Under the pieces are notes generated by a model. The model had not been told where the DNA came from, did no database searches, and saw nothing but the letters and a program-made list of their open reading frames with translations. Below, piece after piece: positions 34,919-43,493 of a stretch of DNA of 64,000 nucleotides (the stretch's first letter is position 1; the number at the start of each line of letters is the position of its first letter). Origin of the DNA: Actinokineospora inagensis DSM 44258. Lineage in GTDB: Bacteria; Actinomycetota; Actinomycetes; Mycobacteriales; Pseudonocardiaceae. The stretch covers positions 1 through 64,000 of the forward strand of contig NZ_AXWW01000010.1 of assembly GCF_000482865.1 (NCBI RefSeq), in the 5' to 3' direction. Position numbers and translations under genes: made by a program.

Positions 34919-35887
34919 CTAGCGCCCGGTCGGGTCCACCACGTCGCGGTCGAGCCAGAGGTCGGCGACGGCCTCGCGGATGGCCAGGCCGTGTTCCTCG
35001 GCGAGGGCGACGGCGCCGAGGTTGGCCTCGAGTTGGGCGAGTCGGGAGGTGCCGAACAGGACGGTGGACACCAGGGGGTCGGCCAGGCAGAACGCGATCC
35101 CGGCCTGGGCGGCGGTGGCGCCGAAGCCCTCGGCGATGCCCGCCAGCTTGACCGCGGCGGCGGCGACCTGCTCGCGGATGCCGCCCGGGTCGCGGCCGAT
35201 CATGCGGTCCGGCACCAGCTTGCCAGCCAGGATGCCGCCCTCGAACACGTCGGAGGCCTGGATGGTGATGCCGGTCTCGTCGGCGAGGGCGCGGAACGGC
35301 TGGCCGTCCGGGATGGACCGGCGGACCACGCTGTACTTGAGCTGGGCCATCTGCGGGCCGGGGACGCCGAGTTCGGCGGCGGCGTCGTGCGCGGCGCGCA
35401 GGTGGTCGACCGACCAGTTGTTCACGCCCCAGGCGCCGAGCTTGCCCTTGGCGACGAGCTCACCGAGGGAACCGGTGAGCGCCTTCATGTCCGGCTCGGT
35501 GCCGAACAGGTCGCCCAGGACGGCGAAGTCGGCGTGCTCGACGCCGACCCGGGTGAACAGGTTGTCCAACTGGCCCTCGAAGGTGTTCTCCGGGAAGCCC
35601 TGCAGCCACAGCTTCGCGGAGAGCTTCCAGTCCTCGCGCGGGATGCCCGCGGCGGCGATGGCCCGACCGAACAGGATGTCGGTGTACGACTCGGGGACCA
35701 CGGTGCCGTCGGTGGAGAAACCGGCGTAGTAGGCGGCGTCGAACAGGTTGATGCCTGCCTCGTGCGCGCGCTGCAGCATGGCGACGGCCTCGCGGAAGGG
35801 CATCCGGTCGTAGATGTGCCAGGAGCCCATCGACAGCACGGAGACCTCGGGTCCGCTGGTGCCGATGCGGCGGCGGGGAATGGTCAT
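34919..35887 (-). CDS. Aldo/keto reductase-fold protein
   Basis: The 322-residue TIM-barrel protein shows the family landmarks LFDAAYYAGF (Asp and Tyr of the tetrad), KLWLQGF (Lys) and FGTSRLAQLEANLGA for NADPH binding. The usual catalytic histidine (as in DLYQLHRPD) is replaced: the strand reads DFAVLGDLF. Reductase activity may be altered. The ATG at 35887 overlaps the hydrolase stop. It is the last gene of the five-gene operon beginning at 41209. Confidence 0.8.
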   Translation of the reverse strand: MTIPRRRIGTSGPEVSVLSMGSWHIYDRMPFREAVAMLQRAHEAGINLFDAAYYAGFSTDGTVVPESYTDILFGRAIAAAGIPREDWKLSAKLWLQGFPENTFEGQLDNLFTRVGVEHADFAVLGDLFGTEPDMKALTGSLGELVAKGKLGAWGVNNWSVDHLRAAHDAAAELGVPGPQMAQLKYSVVRRSIPDGQPFRALADETGITIQASDVFEGGILAGKLVPDRMIGRDPGGIREQVAAAAVKLAGIAEGFGATAAQAGIAFCLADPLVSTVLFGTSRLAQLEANLGAVALAEEHGLAIREAVADLWLDRDVVDPTGR

Positions 35888-36858
35888 GACTGCCTCTCGG
35901 TGGTGTTGGTCAGGGACAGGCCCCGGGTGAAGACCTTGCGCAGCGAGTCGATCGCCCGCTGGTGGGCCACGGCGGAGATGCTGAGCCGGTCGGCCAACAG
36001 GGCGAAGAACCCGTGGATCTGGCCGTGGTACCGGACGAGTTCGGTGGGCACGCCCGCGTCCATCAGGCGGTGCCCGTACTCCTCGCCCTCGTCGCGCAGC
36101 GGGTCGTACTCGGCGGTCATCACGAGGGCGGGCGGCAGGCCGGTGAGGTCGGTCGCCTGGAGCGGGTTGAGGTACGGGTCGCGCAGGTCGGTCGGGTCGC
36201 GCGGGTACTGCTGGAAGAACCACTCCATGCTCGCGCGGGTCAGGAAGTGGCCCTCCGCGTAGTCCACATAGGACTGGCGGTCGGTGCTGGGTGGGGCGAT
36301 CACCGGCGCGGCGAGGACCTGCAGCAGGGGTAACCGGCCGCCGCGGTCGCGGGTCTTCAGGCAGGCGACGGCGGCGATGTTGGCGCCGGTCGCCTCCCCG
36401 GCCACCGCGATCCGGGCCGGGTCGACGTCGATCTCGGCGCCGTGCTCGGTGATCCAGGCGAGCGCGGCGTCGGCGTCGTCGGCCGCGGCCGGGAAGCGGT
36501 TCTCCGGGGCGAGCCGGTACTCGACGGACACGACGACGGACTCGGCTTCCCGGCACAGGACCCGGCACACGGCCTCGTTCTCCGCGAACGACCCCAGCAC
36601 CCAGCCGCCGCCGTGGAACCAGAGGACACCGGGGAACGGGCCGTCCCCGGTCGGCACGTAGACGCGGACGCGCAGCTCGCCGCCGGGTCCGGGGATGGCG
36701 CGTTCGTAGACCCGCCCGACCGGTTCGAGGTCGTCGGGCAGCCGCCAGTTCGCGGCGAAGGTGGCCCGCAGCTCGGCGGCGGGGACGCCGAGCGGGATCA
36801 ACCCGCCGAGGGCGTCGGTCTCCGCGATGATCGCTCTCGCCTCGGGGTGCAGCGGCAT
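35884..36858 (-). CDS. Alpha/beta-hydrolase (HSL family) lacking the nucleophile serine
   Basis: The 324-residue protein has the hormone-sensitive-lipase layout: oxyanion motif WFHGGGWVLG, YRLAPENRFPAA, the acid in YDPLRDEG and the histidine in HGQIHGFF. At the nucleophile elbow, where GDSAGGN is expected, it reads GEATGAN, so the serine is alanine. It therefore cannot be a standard serine esterase; a scaffold, binding or alternative hydratase-like role, or loss of function, are possible. The ATG follows the dimethylformamidase-like stop with no gap. Confidence 0.8.
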   Translation of the reverse strand: MPLHPEARAIIAETDALGGLIPLGVPAAELRATFAANWRLPDDLEPVGRVYERAIPGPGGELRVRVYVPTGDGPFPGVLWFHGGGWVLGSFAENEAVCRVLCREAESVVVSVEYRLAPENRFPAAADDADAALAWITEHGAEIDVDPARIAVAGEATGANIAAVACLKTRDRGGRLPLLQVLAAPVIAPPSTDRQSYVDYAEGHFLTRASMEWFFQQYPRDPTDLRDPYLNPLQATDLTGLPPALVMTAEYDPLRDEGEEYGHRLMDAGVPTELVRYHGQIHGFFALLADRLSISAVAHQRAIDSLRKVFTRGLSLTNTTERQS

Positions 36859-39048
36859 CTAGCGCTCCTTTCCGTACCGGTCGGCGGTGAACGAGCGCAG
36901 GACGGCGGCGGTGAGCCGGGAGACGTCGTTGGCGTCACCGCGGTGCGACAGCGCCGCGCACCAGCCGATCGAGCCGACGGCGAACACGCGCCCGCCGCCG
37001 GGGGTGTCCAGCAGGGTCAGGTCGGACCGGCGGCGGTCCACCGGGTCGGACAGCGGGTGCGGGGTGGTGGGGCCGGTGTCGGCCTGCATGTAGTTCTCGC
37101 CGAGCGGCGCGCGGCCGATCAGCCGGGTGTCCGGCGGGCTGCCGAGGAGCTCGTCGTAGCCGTCGGTCTCGAAGGACGCGGCGGCGCCGAGCAGGGCGCC
37201 GAAATCACCCAACGGGGTGTCCCGGTCGATGCCGCGCAACAGTTCGTCGACGGCCGCGTCGCCGGGCTTGGCCCGGATCTCGTAGGCGGCGCCCGGGGTC
37301 AGGCCGGCCGCGGTGGTGCCGATGCCGAACAGCCGGTGCGGGGAGCGGCCGCGCTCGGCCCACAGCCCGCCGGGCTCACCGGTGGACGCCAGGTGCAGCT
37401 CCCCCGGCTCGCTCTCCCACATCCGGACCCCGGAGTAGCCGCGGCGCAGTTCGGCGACGTGCCGCTTCTCCGGGTGGATCGCGGTGACCCAGTAGGCGCC
37501 GTTGCCGCCGAGGTACGCCAGCGCGCCGCCGCCGTGCAGGTGCCCGGTCGCGGCGTCGAGCATGGCGCCGGTCCAGTACTCGGGGTGGCTGCCGGTGACC
37601 ACGGCGGCGTACCCGGCGAGCGCGTCGGCGCCCTCGGCGTCCAGGTCGTGGTCGGTGACCAGGTCGAAGTGGAAGCCCTGGCGGCCCAGCCAGCCGACCA
37701 GGTGCAGGTCCTCGCTGTACTGGTGCGGGCCGCTCGCGTGCCGGAACACGTGGTCGTCGCGCAGGCCGAGCAGCGGCCGCAGCAGCGAGGCGGTGGCCGC
37801 CCCGGCGCCGTCGTGGTGGCGGTCGTAGAGGCTGTGCAGCCGGTTGCGGCGGGCGAACGGGGCGGCGATCTCGCGCGGGTCCTCGGGCAGGAACGGCATG
37901 TGCACGTGTTCCAGCGCGTACGCCAGGTAGCTCAGGGTCGGCACCAGGAACGCGATCGGCGCGCGCGGGGCACCGGCCCTGGGCCGGACGAAGAACGGGA
38001 CGCGGTCGACCCCGGCGTCGGAGGCGAGCTCCACGCAGTAGCAGCCGCCGGGCAGGTCGTCGGGCAGGTCGACGGTGAGCACCGGCTCCCAGCCCGCGTC
38101 CTCCAGGTCGGTGCTGTGGAAGTGCACGGCGCCGTAGCCGGTGTCGGCGAACCGCCAGTCGAGCACCTCGCCGGTCCAGTCGTGCGCGGTGACCCCGCGC
38201 AGCGGCCCGTTGTGCAGGGTGCCGTGCCTGCCGTCGACCAGGTCGAGCAGCCGGTCGCCGCCGATCTCCTGGCCGAGGTCCCACTGGGCGGCGGCACCGC
38301 GGTGCCAGGCGCCAGTGGTGTCCGCGGCCAGCTCGGCGACCTGGGCGGCGTCCAGCGCCCGGTCGAACAGGCAGGGCGCGCTGAGCTTGCCGTCGAAGTT
38401 GTCGGTGACCACCCCGTCGACCACGCGGGCGGCGAACACCAGCGGCTCGTCCGATGCGGCCAGCGCGCCGCGCGGGGCGGAGACGACCACGGTGGCCGGT
38501 TTCTCGCTCGCCAGCGGCGACCCCGGCCGGACCTCCAGCCGGATGCCGCGCTCGGAGTAGGAGCCGGTGAGCAGGTACCAGCGGCGCACGCACAGCGGCG
38601 CCGACGCGGTGACGGTCAACGAGCCGTCGTCGGTGTGCGCGGTGAACTCCGGGCGGCCCGCCGCGTCGACGCCCAGCTCGGCGACCCCGGCCTGGGTCAG
38701 CACGCCGACCCGGCCGTCGCCGAGCGCCGTCGGCCACACCCACACCGCGAACGTGGTCGCCCCGGCGACCGCGCCCGCCCCGCCGCCGAACGACGGCGGG
38801 TTCGGCACCAGGCCGTAGGAGCCCTGGTCCAGGTGCTGGTGCGGCACGGTGACCCGGTCCGGGAGCCCGGCGTTGACCGGGACCCGGACCGGGGCGGTGC
38901 CGTCGTGGTCGACCAGCAGCAGCCGGACCCGCACGTCCGGCTCGGTGGAGCTGGCGCGCACCACCACCCGCTCCCCCGGCCGGGCGGAGAGCCGGTCGAG
39001 GTAGCCGGTGATGGGGGCGTCGGTGTGGTCGACCGGACGACGGGTCAC
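36859..39048 (-). CDS. N,N-dimethylformamidase large-subunit-like protein
   Basis: The 729-residue protein resembles the catalytic large subunit of N,N-dimethylformamidase. It has an N-terminal beta-sandwich, a LamG-like concanavalin domain (about 80-260; DNFDGKLSAPCLFDRAL), and a C-terminal class-I-amidotransferase-like domain (about 350-700). Likely iron ligands of the family are in PTLSYLAYAL, GPHQYSEDLH and GSHPEYWTG. The small subunit of the enzyme is not seen nearby. The substrate is probably an N-substituted formamide or other amide. Confidence 0.78.
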   Translation of the reverse strand: MTRRPVDHTDAPITGYLDRLSARPGERVVVRASSTEPDVRVRLLLVDHDGTAPVRVPVNAGLPDRVTVPHQHLDQGSYGLVPNPPSFGGGAGAVAGATTFAVWVWPTALGDGRVGVLTQAGVAELGVDAAGRPEFTAHTDDGSLTVTASAPLCVRRWYLLTGSYSERGIRLEVRPGSPLASEKPATVVVSAPRGALAASDEPLVFAARVVDGVVTDNFDGKLSAPCLFDRALDAAQVAELAADTTGAWHRGAAAQWDLGQEIGGDRLLDLVDGRHGTLHNGPLRGVTAHDWTGEVLDWRFADTGYGAVHFHSTDLEDAGWEPVLTVDLPDDLPGGCYCVELASDAGVDRVPFFVRPRAGAPRAPIAFLVPTLSYLAYALEHVHMPFLPEDPREIAAPFARRNRLHSLYDRHHDGAGAATASLLRPLLGLRDDHVFRHASGPHQYSEDLHLVGWLGRQGFHFDLVTDHDLDAEGADALAGYAAVVTGSHPEYWTGAMLDAATGHLHGGGALAYLGGNGAYWVTAIHPEKRHVAELRRGYSGVRMWESEPGELHLASTGEPGGLWAERGRSPHRLFGIGTTAAGLTPGAAYEIRAKPGDAAVDELLRGIDRDTPLGDFGALLGAAASFETDGYDELLGSPPDTRLIGRAPLGENYMQADTGPTTPHPLSDPVDRRRSDLTLLDTPGGGRVFAVGSIGWCAALSHRGDANDVSRLTAAVLRSFTADRYGKER

Positions 39049-39104
39049 GGCGGGGTCATCCCTTCAGCGACAGTGCTGCCTGCGGTTTGTTGCGGTACGG
39101 CTGG

Positions 39105-40082
39105 TTACACGGCTTCCGCGACGATGACGCGCGGCGAGCCGGGCACCGGGCGGGTCTCCACCCAGCGCCAGCCGGTGGCCTCGAGCCAGCCCTTGACCTC
39201 GTCCTCGGGGTAGACGACGGTGCCGTCGATGACCAGGTACTCACCCGCGAGGACCGGGTCGAGGCGGCGGCCGTCCGAGGCGTCGAGCAGGAAGTCCAGC
39301 ACGAGCAGCTTGGCGCCCGCGTCGACGACCTCGCGTGCCTTGGTCAGGATGGTCTTGTTCTCCTCCGGGGTGAACCGGTGCAGGACGTGCTCGAGCAGCA
39401 CTCCGTCGTAGTGGCCGGGGACCGACTGGGTCAGCGGGTCGGCCTCGTGGAACTCGACGTAGTCCGAGAAGCCCTCGGGCGCGCCGCCCTTGGCCATCTG
39501 CAGCATCATGTCGGTGCTGACGAACGCGCCGCGCAGCTTGGGGTTGCGCTTGTGCGCCTCGTCCAGGAACGCGGTGGACAGGCCCGCCAGGTCGAGCAGG
39601 TTCTCGTGCGCGGTGAAGTCGTAGACCTCGGCCAACTGCTGCGCGTGCAGCGAGTTGTAGGTCTGGACGCCGCCCATGAAGGTGCCCATCCGCTCGCCGC
39701 CCATGTCGAACGGCTGCGGCTCGGCGGTGCGCATCGAGTCGGTGTAGCCCAACCAGTGCGGGTAGCTCAGCGCGTCCCAGAACGCCAGCCACGGGCGCAG
39801 GTCGAGGCCGTCGCCACCGGAGAGGTAGGCGGCGGTGGCCTCGGTGTTGGTGTACTTGCCGTCGGCGTAGGTCAGCAGGCCGAGGCCGACCATGGCGTCG
39901 GTCAGGATGCGCGCCGAACGCTCTGGCACGCCCGCCTTCGCGGCGACCTCGGCGGAGGTCGCCGGACCAGCGGCCAGCGCGGCGAAGATGCCCAACTCGC
40001 TGGCGGCGAAGAACTGCTTCGCGGCCATGAAGCCGGACGCGACCGCGGCCAGCGGGCTGGGGTCAACGGGGTTGGTGGTCAT
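39105..40082 (-). CDS. O-methyltransferase-family protein with a degenerate SAM site
   Basis: The 325-residue protein has the N-terminal dimerisation winged helix of plant-type and antibiotic O-methyltransferases (about 10-90; ATSAEVAAKAGVPERSARILTD) and the C-terminal Rossmann domain (HEADPLTQSVPGHYDGVLLEHVLH). The SAM-binding glycine motif is not intact: DxGxGxG is replaced by LLDLAGLSTAF. Methyl transfer is therefore doubtful; related proteins have been recruited to other reactions. The ATG overlaps the dehydrogenase stop. Confidence 0.78.
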   Translation of the reverse strand: MTTNPVDPSPLAAVASGFMAAKQFFAASELGIFAALAAGPATSAEVAAKAGVPERSARILTDAMVGLGLLTYADGKYTNTEATAAYLSGGDGLDLRPWLAFWDALSYPHWLGYTDSMRTAEPQPFDMGGERMGTFMGGVQTYNSLHAQQLAEVYDFTAHENLLDLAGLSTAFLDEAHKRNPKLRGAFVSTDMMLQMAKGGAPEGFSDYVEFHEADPLTQSVPGHYDGVLLEHVLHRFTPEENKTILTKAREVVDAGAKLLVLDFLLDASDGRRLDPVLAGEYLVIDGTVVYPEDEVKGWLEATGWRWVETRPVPGSPRVIVAEAV

Positions 40083-41209
40083 CCGGAGATCTCCTCACAG
40101 TCGAGTGCTGGGTCGACGACGGCCTTGACCGCCGCCATGGACGCCATGTCCTTGATGGCCTGGTCGGCACCGCCCAGGCCAACGGGCTCGCCGAACATGG
40201 CGTCCCAGTCGAAGCGGTCGCGGAAGGCGTTCAGGAACCGCAGCGAGCGGTCCAGGTCGGACACGTCCCCGTTGAGGGAACCGATGACCTGGATCTCCCG
40301 GCTCAACACCACGTCCATCGGGACGGGCATGGCCTGCGGGCCGGTGAGCCCCACCACGACGTGCTTACCACGGAGGCCGCACATCAGCACGCCCTCGCGG
40401 TTGGCCGAGGGGGACCCGGCGAAGTCGAACACCAACTCCGCGCCCCTGGCCTCGGTCAACTCCTCCACCCTGGCCACCCGCTCGTCCGGGTCGGACACCT
40501 CGTCGACCGAGATGGTGACGTCCGCCCCGTAGCGCGCGGCGATGGCCAGCCGGGTGGCCGGTCCCCCGATGGTGATCACCCGGCCCGCACCCGCCGTACT
40601 GGCGAGCGCGGTGGCGACCAGGCCGAGCGGCCCGGCGCCCTGAATGACCACTGTGGACTCCGGCCGGACCCCGCCCGCGTTGGCGAACGCGCGCAGCACG
40701 GTCTTCACCGCGCAGCCCGCGGCCGCCGCCCACCGGTGGGGGATGTCGTCCGGCACCACGAGGCGGTGCGCGCCCGGTGGGAGGTAGGTGTACTGGGTGA
40801 GCCCGCCGACGACGAACGGCCACTTGTCGGCGCGTTGGCGGAACCCGTAGCCGCGTTCGGCGCACAACACCGGCTGGCGCAGCACCGTACACGCGTGGCA
40901 GTGGCCGCAGACGGACTCCGACCAGACCAGCCGGGTGCCGATGTCGACCGGGCGGCCGAGGGCATCCTCGCCCGCGTACGGGCCGAGCGCGACGACCTCG
41001 CCGACCGTCTCGTGGCCCAGGACCATCGGCAGGCCCGCGAACGGCAGCACGCCCTGCCACAGGTGCGCGTCGGTGCCGCACAGCGTGGCGGTGAGCACCT
41101 TGACCAGCGCGGCGCCCGGCGGCAGGTCGACCGGCAGCGGGAGCTCCTCAAGCTCCAACGGGGCGTTGAACTCGCGCAGCACGGCGGCCACGGTCACTCT
41201 CGGCCTCAT
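40079..41209 (-). CDS. Zinc-dependent alcohol dehydrogenase
   Basis: The 376-residue medium-chain dehydrogenase has the catalytic zinc ligands in TLCGTDAH and GHETVG, the structural zinc cysteines in CGHCHAC and VLC, and the nucleotide motif GAGPLGLVA. ATG 41209 has GAGGAGA four bases upstream. First gene of the operon adh - methyltransferase-like - formamidase-like - hydrolase-like - aldo/keto reductase. The alcohol substrate is unknown. Confidence 0.88.
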   Translation of the reverse strand: MRPRVTVAAVLREFNAPLELEELPLPVDLPPGAALVKVLTATLCGTDAHLWQGVLPFAGLPMVLGHETVGEVVALGPYAGEDALGRPVDIGTRLVWSESVCGHCHACTVLRQPVLCAERGYGFRQRADKWPFVVGGLTQYTYLPPGAHRLVVPDDIPHRWAAAAGCAVKTVLRAFANAGGVRPESTVVIQGAGPLGLVATALASTAGAGRVITIGGPATRLAIAARYGADVTISVDEVSDPDERVARVEELTEARGAELVFDFAGSPSANREGVLMCGLRGKHVVVGLTGPQAMPVPMDVVLSREIQVIGSLNGDVSDLDRSLRFLNAFRDRFDWDAMFGEPVGLGGADQAIKDMASMAAVKAVVDPALDCEEISG

Positions 41210-41289
41210 GCGGTCTCCTCGCTCACGGACACGGGCACGCCGTCGAGCACGGGACGCGGCGCGTCGGGCGAGCGGCCTCAACAGGATAC

Positions 41290-41295
41290 ATTATA
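41290..41295 (-). promoter_or_regulatory. Consensus -10 box of the adh operon
   Basis: TATAAT on the minus strand stands out in an AT-rich patch 81 bases before the adh ATG. The upstream -35 region (TTTTGGTC, about 15-17 bases away) is weak, so activation by a regulator is likely. Confidence 0.55.
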
Positions 41296-41377
41296 AGTCT
41301 CCCTTCGTAGACCAAAAGATCCCGGCAGGGCACCAAAATCCTCCGATCGACCTCCTTCCCACCCCCGGGTGGGGTGA

Positions 41378-42244
41378 CTACGCGGGCTCGTCCCAACGAT
41401 CGGCGCGCCGGGTCCACACGAGCACGACCAGGATGACCACGAACGGCAGCACGCCGCGGAACTGCTGCACGTCGGTCCAGGTGCTGGCCACCCCCTGCAG
41501 CACGCCGAGGGCCAGCCCGCCGACCAGGGTCAGCGGGAAGCTGCGGAACGCGCCGACCAGCACCGCGGCCAGCGCCGGGGTGATCAGCCCGGCCTGCGAG
41601 CCGAAGTCGCTGGCCAACTGCGGCGCGATGATCATGACGGCGAGCGAGCTGGCCGCCCCCGCGACCGCCCACACCACCATGGACAGCCGCGGCACCCGCA
41701 CCCCGATCAGCTCGGCCGTGGTCGGCCGCTCCGACTGGGCGCGCAGCAGCAGCCCGGTGCGGGTCCGGTTCAGCAGCACCGCGGGCAAGACGGCGAACGC
41801 GATGGCCAGCACCAGGGTGACCACGGCGGTCCAGGTGACCACGACGCCGCCGGTGGTGAACGCGGGCGCGTCGAACGGGCTGGGGAACCGGTGCGGGTGC
41901 TGCGCGCCGAACAACCGCAGCCCCACGGCGACCAGACCGGCGTAGACCGCGATCGTCACCGCCGCCTTGACCCCCTCGCTCGCCTCGGAGAACCAGCGGA
42001 CCATGACGGCGCCGAGCGCGCAGTGCAGCACCGCCCCGATGACCATGCCGGTGGGCACCGCGAGGTAGAGCGGCACGCCGTCCTCGTAGGGCACGACCAT
42101 GGCGAACGCGCCGAAGGCGCCGACGGCGGCCTGGGCGAAGTTCACCACCGACACGAGCCGGTAGGTCAGCAGCGTGGACAACCCCATCAGGGCGTACGCG
42201 CCGCCGGTCACCAATCCGGCGATGGCCGCGGACAACTGGAGCAC
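41378..42244 (-). CDS. livH: Branched-chain amino acid-type ABC permease (LivH)
   Basis: The 288-residue membrane protein has eight or so hydrophobic helices and the LivH features GGAYALMGLS, LVSVVNFAQ and a late GLITPALAAVLVGAF. It forms the channel with the LivM domain of the fusion protein at 43494. The start is GTG 42244. Genes run ATPase, permease-ATPase fusion, binding protein, permease. Confidence 0.86.
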   Translation of the reverse strand: MLQLSAAIAGLVTGGAYALMGLSTLLTYRLVSVVNFAQAAVGAFGAFAMVVPYEDGVPLYLAVPTGMVIGAVLHCALGAVMVRWFSEASEGVKAAVTIAVYAGLVAVGLRLFGAQHPHRFPSPFDAPAFTTGGVVVTWTAVVTLVLAIAFAVLPAVLLNRTRTGLLLRAQSERPTTAELIGVRVPRLSMVVWAVAGAASSLAVMIIAPQLASDFGSQAGLITPALAAVLVGAFRSFPLTLVGGLALGVLQGVASTWTDVQQFRGVLPFVVILVVLVWTRRADRWDEPA

Positions 42245-42292
42245 GGGCTGGGGCCTTTCGGGCTCGACGGGGTTCAGCGGGGCTTGGGGCCG

Positions 42293-43450
42293 TCAGTTGG
42301 CGGCGGGAACGGTGATGAAGTCGCCGAGCGGGACCCAGGTGCCGCCCTGGAGCTGGACCATCTTGCAGGTCTTGCTCGGCTGGTGGACCTGCTCCGGGCC
42401 GAACACGAACGGGTTACCCACCATCGGGTCGCTGATCGGGCGCATGGCGCGCAGGGCCTTGTTGACCGAGTCGCGGGTGATGTCGCCGCGGATGCTCCTG
42501 AGCACGTCCACGGTGAACTTCGCGGCGAGGTAGCCGCCCTGGGAGAACGCGGTGGCCGGGGCCTTCGCGCGGGCCACGGTGTCCCGCCAGTCCTTGTTGG
42601 CGGCGGAGTCGGCGGTGAACGGCTCGAACTCGCTACCGGCGTAGACCTTCAGACCGAGCCCGCCGACGGTCTTGGCGACGCTGTCGGTGTAGGCCGAGGC
42701 CAGCAACAGGAAGTCGGTGCCCGCCATGCCCTGGGTGCGCGCCGCCTTGAGGAACGGCACCACCAGTTGCTCGGTGGGGTTGAACATGATCGCGTCGCAG
42801 CCCGCCTGCTTGGCGCGCAACAGGTACGGGGTCGGGTCGCCGGACTGCTGCACGGTCAGGTCGTTGACGACCAGGTGCTTGCCGGTGATCCGCGACCACT
42901 GGTCCAGCGCCTTCTTGACCGGGTCCTCCGAGCCGGGCAGCACGACGGTGAAGTTGCACAGCCGGGTGTCGTTGAGGGTTTCCGAGGCGAACAGCAACTC
43001 GGCGGTCATCAGCGTGTACGGGCCGACGTTGACCGGGGCGATGTTCGGGCTCTGGTAGCACTTGGCGCTGGCGCCGACGGCCATCACCGAGCTGATCTTC
43101 TTCTGCCGGTAGAAGGCGTCGTTGACGTCGCAGTCGGTGAAGCTGGCCGAGGCGGCCATCGACACGATGTCGGAGTCGGCCAGCTCCCTGGCGACCTGGG
43201 CGGTGCGTTGCGGGTTGCCCGTGTCGTCCTTGACGATGAACTCGATCTTCCGGCCGCCGATCCCGCCCCGGTCGTTGACGTCGTCGAAGACCCGCTGCGC
43301 GGTCTTGACCACCTCGGCCGTGATGAAGCTGCCGGTCAGCCCGGCGATCGCGCCGATCTTGATGCTGTCGTCGGAGCTGCAGCCGGTCAGCAGGGTGGAC
43401 GCGAGCGCCGCCGCGGTGGCGAGGCTGCCTAACTTGGTTGCCGCTCTCAT
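42293..43450 (-). CDS. Periplasmic-type binding lipoprotein of the ABC importer
   Basis: The 385-residue protein has a lipoprotein signal (ASTLLTGC) and a type I solute-binding fold: IKIGAIAGLTGS, FDDVNDRGGIGGRKIEF, DDTGNPQ. It captures the substrate for the LivHMGF-type transporter. The ligand cannot be predicted; the neighbours suggest an amine, amide or aromatic compound rather than leucine. Confidence 0.85.
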   Translation of the reverse strand: MRAATKLGSLATAAALASTLLTGCSSDDSIKIGAIAGLTGSFITAEVVKTAQRVFDDVNDRGGIGGRKIEFIVKDDTGNPQRTAQVARELADSDIVSMAASASFTDCDVNDAFYRQKKISSVMAVGASAKCYQSPNIAPVNVGPYTLMTAELLFASETLNDTRLCNFTVVLPGSEDPVKKALDQWSRITGKHLVVNDLTVQQSGDPTPYLLRAKQAGCDAIMFNPTEQLVVPFLKAARTQGMAGTDFLLLASAYTDSVAKTVGGLGLKVYAGSEFEPFTADSAANKDWRDTVARAKAPATAFSQGGYLAAKFTVDVLRSIRGDITRDSVNKALRAMRPISDPMVGNPFVFGPEQVHQPSKTCKMVQLQGGTWVPLGDFITVPAAN

Positions 43451-43493
43451 GCGGGGCGCTCCGGACGGGATCGGGGACGGGGACGCGGGGAGG

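Noticed and set aside
36442-39213. Plus-strand open frame of 923 codons
   Set aside because: It is antisense to the well-supported dimethylformamidase-like gene; its composition (Gly/Val/Arg/Gln) is that of a GC-rich shadow.
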